Both the position numbers and the translations under genes were made by a program. The notes beneath the pieces are model-generated. The model was given only the letters and a program-made list of their open reading frames with translations. It did no database searches and had not been told where the DNA came from. 64,000 nt of DNA from Atlantibacter hermannii (GTDB lineage Bacteria > Pseudomonadota > Gammaproteobacteria > Enterobacterales > Enterobacteriaceae): assembly GCF_009907385.1 (NCBI RefSeq), contig NZ_JAAATR010000033.1:186001-250000 (forward strand), in the 5' to 3' direction. Shown one piece after another: positions 60,522 to 64,000 of the stretch (the stretch's first letter is position 1; each line of letters starts with the position of its first letter).

Positions 60522-61811
60522 ATGCGGAAAAATAAAATCGTGCTGTTATCAGCACTGGTCGCCTGCGCCTTACTGGCAGGCTGCAATGATGAAAAAAAGG
60601 ATTCCGTCACCATTGAATTTATGCACTCCTCCGTTGAGCAGGAGCGCCAGGCCGTGATTGGCAAACTGATCGAACGCTTCGAACAAGAGAATCCGGGTAT
60701 CAGGGTTAAACAAGTGCCCGTGGAAGAAGATGCCTACAATACCAAGGTGACCACCCTGGCACGCTCCGGGGCCTTGCCGGATATCATCGAGATCAGTCAT
60801 GACTACGCCAAGGTCATGGATAAAGAACAACTGCTCGATCGGGAGGCTATTCAGGGGGTGATTTCTACCCTGGGCGATAGCGCTTTTTACGATGGGGTGC
60901 TGCGCATTGTGCGCACCGAGGACGCAAAAGCCTGGACCGGGGTTCCGATCAGCGCCTGGATTCAGGGCATCTGGTACAAAAAATCGGCCTTAGCCAATGC
61001 AGGGCTACAGCCGCCTCGCGACTGGGATTCGCTGCTGGCTGTCGCTGGCGCGTTAAACGATCCGGCGCATAAAAAATACGGTATTGCGCTGCCGACGGCG
61101 GAAAGCGTCATGACCGAACAGGCCTTTTCCCAGTTTGCGCTGTCCAATAACGCCAACGTATTCGACGCCAGCGGCGCGGTGACTATCAATACGCCCCAAA
61201 TGGCGCAGGCGTTGACGTTCTATCAGGCGCTGGCCAAAGACACCATGCCGGGTTCCAACAACGTCATGGAAATCAAAGATGCCTTTATGAATGGCGCAGC
61301 GCCGATGGCGATTTACTCCACTTATATCCTACCCGCCGTCTACAGCGAAGGCGATCCGCAGGATCTCGGTTTTGTGGTGCCGAACCAGAAAAGCCCGGCG
61401 GTATACGGGATGATTACTTCGCTGACGCTTACCGTGGGTCAGTCCGAGCCGGAAACCGAGGCTGCAAAAAAATTCGTGGTGTTTATGGAGCAGGCGCAAA
61501 ACGCGGCGGATTGGGTGCTGATGTCACCTGGCGCGGCGCTGCCGGTGATCCGCGCCGTGTCGGATACCCCATCCTATAAAGACAATCCGGTCATCAAAGC
61601 CTTCGGCACGTTGCCCGCCCAGCTTATCGCCCAGTATCCCAACGTGCAGGTTTTTGGGTCGGTCGGCGATAAAAACTTCACCCGCATGGGCGATATCACC
61701 GGCTCCGGCGCGCTGAACGCCATGGTGAATAACGTGACGGTCGGCAACAAGGACGTAAACGCTACGCTGGCCCAGAGCCAAACGCGCATCGCCGCGCTGG
61801 CTGCGCAGTAA
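60522..61811 (+). CDS. ycjN: ABC transporter sugar-binding lipoprotein YcjN
   Basis: An extracellular solute-binding protein, family 1, of 429 residues (430 in E. coli YcjN). The signal ends in the lipobox LLAGC with lipidated C21, so it is tethered in the periplasm. The AGGAA ribosome site is 7 nt before the ATG at 60522; the ATG at 60516 is too close to it. It lies 18 bp past ycjM and is the substrate-capture part of the YcjNOP importer. Confidence 0.92.
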   Translation: MRKNKIVLLSALVACALLAGCNDEKKDSVTIEFMHSSVEQERQAVIGKLIERFEQENPGIRVKQVPVEEDAYNTKVTTLARSGALPDIIEISHDYAKVMDKEQLLDREAIQGVISTLGDSAFYDGVLRIVRTEDAKAWTGVPISAWIQGIWYKKSALANAGLQPPRDWDSLLAVAGALNDPAHKKYGIALPTAESVMTEQAFSQFALSNNANVFDASGAVTINTPQMAQALTFYQALAKDTMPGSNNVMEIKDAFMNGAAPMAIYSTYILPAVYSEGDPQDLGFVVPNQKSPAVYGMITSLTLTVGQSEPETEAAKKFVVFMEQAQNAADWVLMSPGAALPVIRAVSDTPSYKDNPVIKAFGTLPAQLIAQYPNVQVFGSVGDKNFTRMGDITGSGALNAMVNNVTVGNKDVNATLAQSQTRIAALAAQ

Positions 61812-61833
61812 CGTCAACGCAAGGAAGGGTGTT

Positions 61834-62712
61834 ATGAAGGTATTTTCTGGTCGTTCAGATTTGCCATTTGCCCTGATGCTGCTGGCCCCCAGCCTGTTAT
61901 TGCTGGGGGGCCTGGTGGCGTGGCCAATGCTCTCGAACGTCGAAATCAGTTTTTTGCGCCTGCCGCTGAATCCGCGCATTGCCGCGCATTTTGTCGGGCT
62001 GGCCAACTATGCGGGCATCCTCGGCGATCCCGGCTTCTGGCACGCATTGTGGACGACCTTCTGGTATACCGCGCTGGTGGTGATTGGGAGCTCAGGCTTA
62101 GGGCTGGCAGTGGCGCTGTTTTTCAACCGCGAGTTTCGGTTTCGCAAAACCGCGCGCTCGCTGGTGATCCTCTCTTACGTCACGCCGTCCATCTCGCTGG
62201 TGTTTGCCTGGAAGTACATGTTCAACAACGGCTACGGGCTGGTGAACTACCTCGGTGTGGATATCCTGCATCTTTACGAAAAAGCACCGCTGTGGTTCGA
62301 CAACCCCGGCAGCAGCTTTGTGCTGGTGGTACTGTTCGCCATCTGGCGCTATTTCCCCTACGCATTTATCTCGTTCCTCGCGATTTTACAGACCATCGAC
62401 AAATCGCTGTATGAAGCCGCGGAAATGGACGGGGCGAACGCCTGGCAGCGGTTTCGCATCGTCACGTTGCCGGCGATTATGCCGGTGCTGGCAACGGTGA
62501 TCACGCTGCGCACGATCTGGATGTTTTACATGTTCGCCGACGTCTGGTTGCTGACCACCAAAGTCGACATCCTCGGCGTCTACCTCTACAAAACGGCGTT
62601 CGCATTTAACGACTTAGGCAAAGCATCGGCGATTTCCGTGGTGCTGTTCGCCATTGTGTTCGCTGTGATCCTGATTTCCAGAAAACGGGTGAATCTCCAT
62701 GGCAACAAATAA
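61834..62712 (+). CDS. ycjO: ABC sugar transporter permease YcjO (MalF type)
   Basis: A six-segment permease of 292 residues (293 in E. coli). The EAA loop is read as YEAAEMDGANAWQRFRIVTLP near 189-209, which docks to the ATPase. The start ATG at 61834 follows AAGGAAGGGTGTT. It overlaps ycjP by 14 bp, so the two are tightly coupled. The matching ATPase gene is not in the window; E. coli has ycjV further on, as a broken gene. Confidence 0.92.
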   Translation: MKVFSGRSDLPFALMLLAPSLLLLGGLVAWPMLSNVEISFLRLPLNPRIAAHFVGLANYAGILGDPGFWHALWTTFWYTALVVIGSSGLGLAVALFFNREFRFRKTARSLVILSYVTPSISLVFAWKYMFNNGYGLVNYLGVDILHLYEKAPLWFDNPGSSFVLVVLFAIWRYFPYAFISFLAILQTIDKSLYEAAEMDGANAWQRFRIVTLPAIMPVLATVITLRTIWMFYMFADVWLLTTKVDILGVYLYKTAFAFNDLGKASAISVVLFAIVFAVILISRKRVNLHGNK

Positions 62713-63541
62713 ACGCCTTGCACCGCGCATCGGGTTTTATCTCGGGCTGGTGCTGTTTCTTGGCATCACATTGTTTCCCTTTTTTGTGATGCTGATGACC
62801 TCGTTCAAAAGCTCTAAAGAGGCGATCTCGCTGCATCCGACGCTGCTGCCGCAGCACTGGACGCTCCAGCACTACCTGGACATTTTTAACCCGACCATTT
62901 TTCCGTTTGTCACCTACTTCCAGAATAGCCTGGTGGTGTCGCTGGTTTCTTCCGGGCTGGCGGTTGTGATCGGCATCCTTGGGGCCTACGCCCTGTCCAA
63001 ACTGCGCTTCAAAGGACGGATGGCGGTCAATGCCAGTTTTTACACCGTGTATATGTTTTCCGGGATTTTGCTGATGGTCCCGCTGTTCAAAATCATCACC
63101 GCGCTCGGGATATACGACACGGAGATGGCGCTGATTATCACCATGGTGACGCAAACCCTGCCGACGGCGGTATTTATGTTGAAAAGCTACTTCGACACGC
63201 TGCCGGACGAAATAGAAGAGGCGGCCATGATGGATGGCCTGAACCGACTGCAGATCATCTTCTATATCACCGTGCCGCTGGCGATTTCCGGGCTGATCTC
63301 GGTGTTTGTTTACTGCTTTATGGTGGCGTGGAACGACTTTCTGTTTGCCTCGATTTTCCTCTCCAGCGCCAGCAACTTCACGCTTCCCGTTGGGCTGAAC
63401 GCGCTGTTCAGCACCCCCGATTACATCTGGGGCCGCATGATGGCGGCATCGCTGGTGACCGCACTGCCGGTTGTGGTGATGTACGCGCTATCCGAACGTT
63501 TTATTAAAAGTGGGTTAACCGCGGGCGGCGTTAAAGGCTAA
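62699..63541 (+). CDS. ycjP: ABC sugar transporter permease YcjP (MalG type)
   Basis: The second permease subunit, 280 residues as in E. coli YcjP, six membrane segments. The EAA loop is EEAAMMDGLNRLQIIFYITVP near 178-198. The ATG at 62699 lies within the end of ycjO. Its C-terminus ends SGLTAGGVKG as common in MalG-type permeases. Confidence 0.92.
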   Translation: MATNKRLAPRIGFYLGLVLFLGITLFPFFVMLMTSFKSSKEAISLHPTLLPQHWTLQHYLDIFNPTIFPFVTYFQNSLVVSLVSSGLAVVIGILGAYALSKLRFKGRMAVNASFYTVYMFSGILLMVPLFKIITALGIYDTEMALIITMVTQTLPTAVFMLKSYFDTLPDEIEEAAMMDGLNRLQIIFYITVPLAISGLISVFVYCFMVAWNDFLFASIFLSSASNFTLPVGLNALFSTPDYIWGRMMAASLVTALPVVVMYALSERFIKSGLTAGGVKG

Positions 63542-63567
63542 CCGCAATTTACATTCAGGAATTTTTA

Positions 63568-64000
63568 ATGAAAAAGCTTATTGCATCTGAGCCGCGCGTG
63601 GCGGCGCTTGTGGAGTATCAGGATCGTCCGGTGGCGGCGAATGAAGTCAAAATTAAGGTACTGTTCGGTGCGCCGAAGCACGGCACCGAAGTGGTCGATT
63701 TCCGCGCCGCCAGCCCGTTTATTGATGAAGACTTCAATTCAGAATGGCAGATGTTTATGCCGCGCCCGGAAGGTGCCCCGCGCGGGATCCAGTTCGGGCA
63801 CTTCCAGCTCGGCAATATGGTGGTGGGCGATGTGATTGAGATCGGCGCAGACGTCAGCGCGGTTAAAAAAGGCGATCGCGTTTGCACCTATGGTCCGCTT
63901 CAGGAAACCGTCATTGTTAATGGCGTGAACAACTACAAGCTGCGCAAAATGCCGGACGGCGCGAGCTGGAAAAACGCGGTCTGCTACGATCCGGCGCAGT
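63568..64000 (+). CDS. ycjQ: Zinc-type sugar dehydrogenase YcjQ, 3' end cut by window
   Basis: The first 144 codons of a medium-chain alcohol dehydrogenase-type protein, running off the window. The N-terminus MKKLIASEPRVAALVEYQD and the blocks FGAPKHGTEVVDFRAASP and NNYKLRKMPDGASWKNAVC match E. coli YcjQ, which oxidises glycosides at C3 (D-guloside 3-dehydrogenase). The catalytic GroES-like domain is here; the Rossmann domain would follow. AGGAATTTTTA precedes the ATG. Confidence 0.92.
   Translation, partial: MKKLIASEPRVAALVEYQDRPVAANEVKIKVLFGAPKHGTEVVDFRAASPFIDEDFNSEWQMFMPRPEGAPRGIQFGHFQLGNMVVGDVIEIGADVSAVKKGDRVCTYGPLQETVIVNGVNNYKLRKMPDGASWKNAVCYDPAQ

Overview
The window reads as an ordinary chromosomal segment of an Enterobacteriaceae bacterium. 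Nearly every protein matches, in length and recognisable motifs, the Escherichia coli genes from mdtK to pntAB, in the same order but inverted. It is not E. coli itself. Base composition is visibly G+C-rich, no hdhA/uid genes lie between malI and ydgA, no ydgC lies between rstA and folM, only one tRNA-Val(GAC) is present, and a ycjMNOPQ-type glycoside cluster follows pntB. I cannot fix the genus from sequence alone. A Ter site and the tus gene place the window in the replication terminus region.

Layout. 1-6.3 kb: the tail of an unidentified gene, tRNA-Val(GAC), mdtK, ribE, cfa, and the purine nucleoside pair punC/punR. 6.3-12.5 kb: purR with two PurR operators, the 29-residue ynhF, ydhP, sodB, mepH, grxD, rnt, gloA. 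12.5-20.1 kb: the electrophile-response operon nemR-nemA-gloA with NemR-type boxes, ydhL, ydhF, sodC, the ydhIJK efflux genes divergent from slyA. 20.1-28.4 kb: slyB with a PhoP-type promoter, anmK, mliC, pdxH, an ERIC repeat, tyrS, pdxY, gstA, dtpA. 28.4-35.5 kb: the rsxABCDGE-nth operon, ydgK, cnu. 36-45.3 kb: ydgJ, add, a 24-codon membrane peptide gene, malY, malX, malI with two perfect operators, ydgA, manA. 45.5-55.1 kb: fumA, fumC, tus with Ter, rstBA, folM, ydgI (arcD), ydgH. 55.6-64 kb: pntAB, then ycjM, N, O, P and the start of Q, cut by the window end.

Functional themes: redox homeostasis (sodB, sodC, grxD, gloA, nemA, rsx, pntAB, fumC), vitamin B6 metabolism (pdxH, pdxY), purine handling (punC, purR, add), envelope maintenance and efflux (mdtK, mepH, slyB, mliC, ydhIJK, cfa), and carbohydrate uptake (malX, the ycj ABC transporter).

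I found no insertion sequence, prophage, CRISPR array or evident defence locus. The least ordinary items are the unidentified gene end next to the tRNA, the 24-residue peptide downstream of malY, the relocated ycj cluster, the (Val-Pro)7 tail of YdgA, and a second NemR-type palindrome inside the nem operon. Family assignments come from recognition of the proteins, not from a database search.
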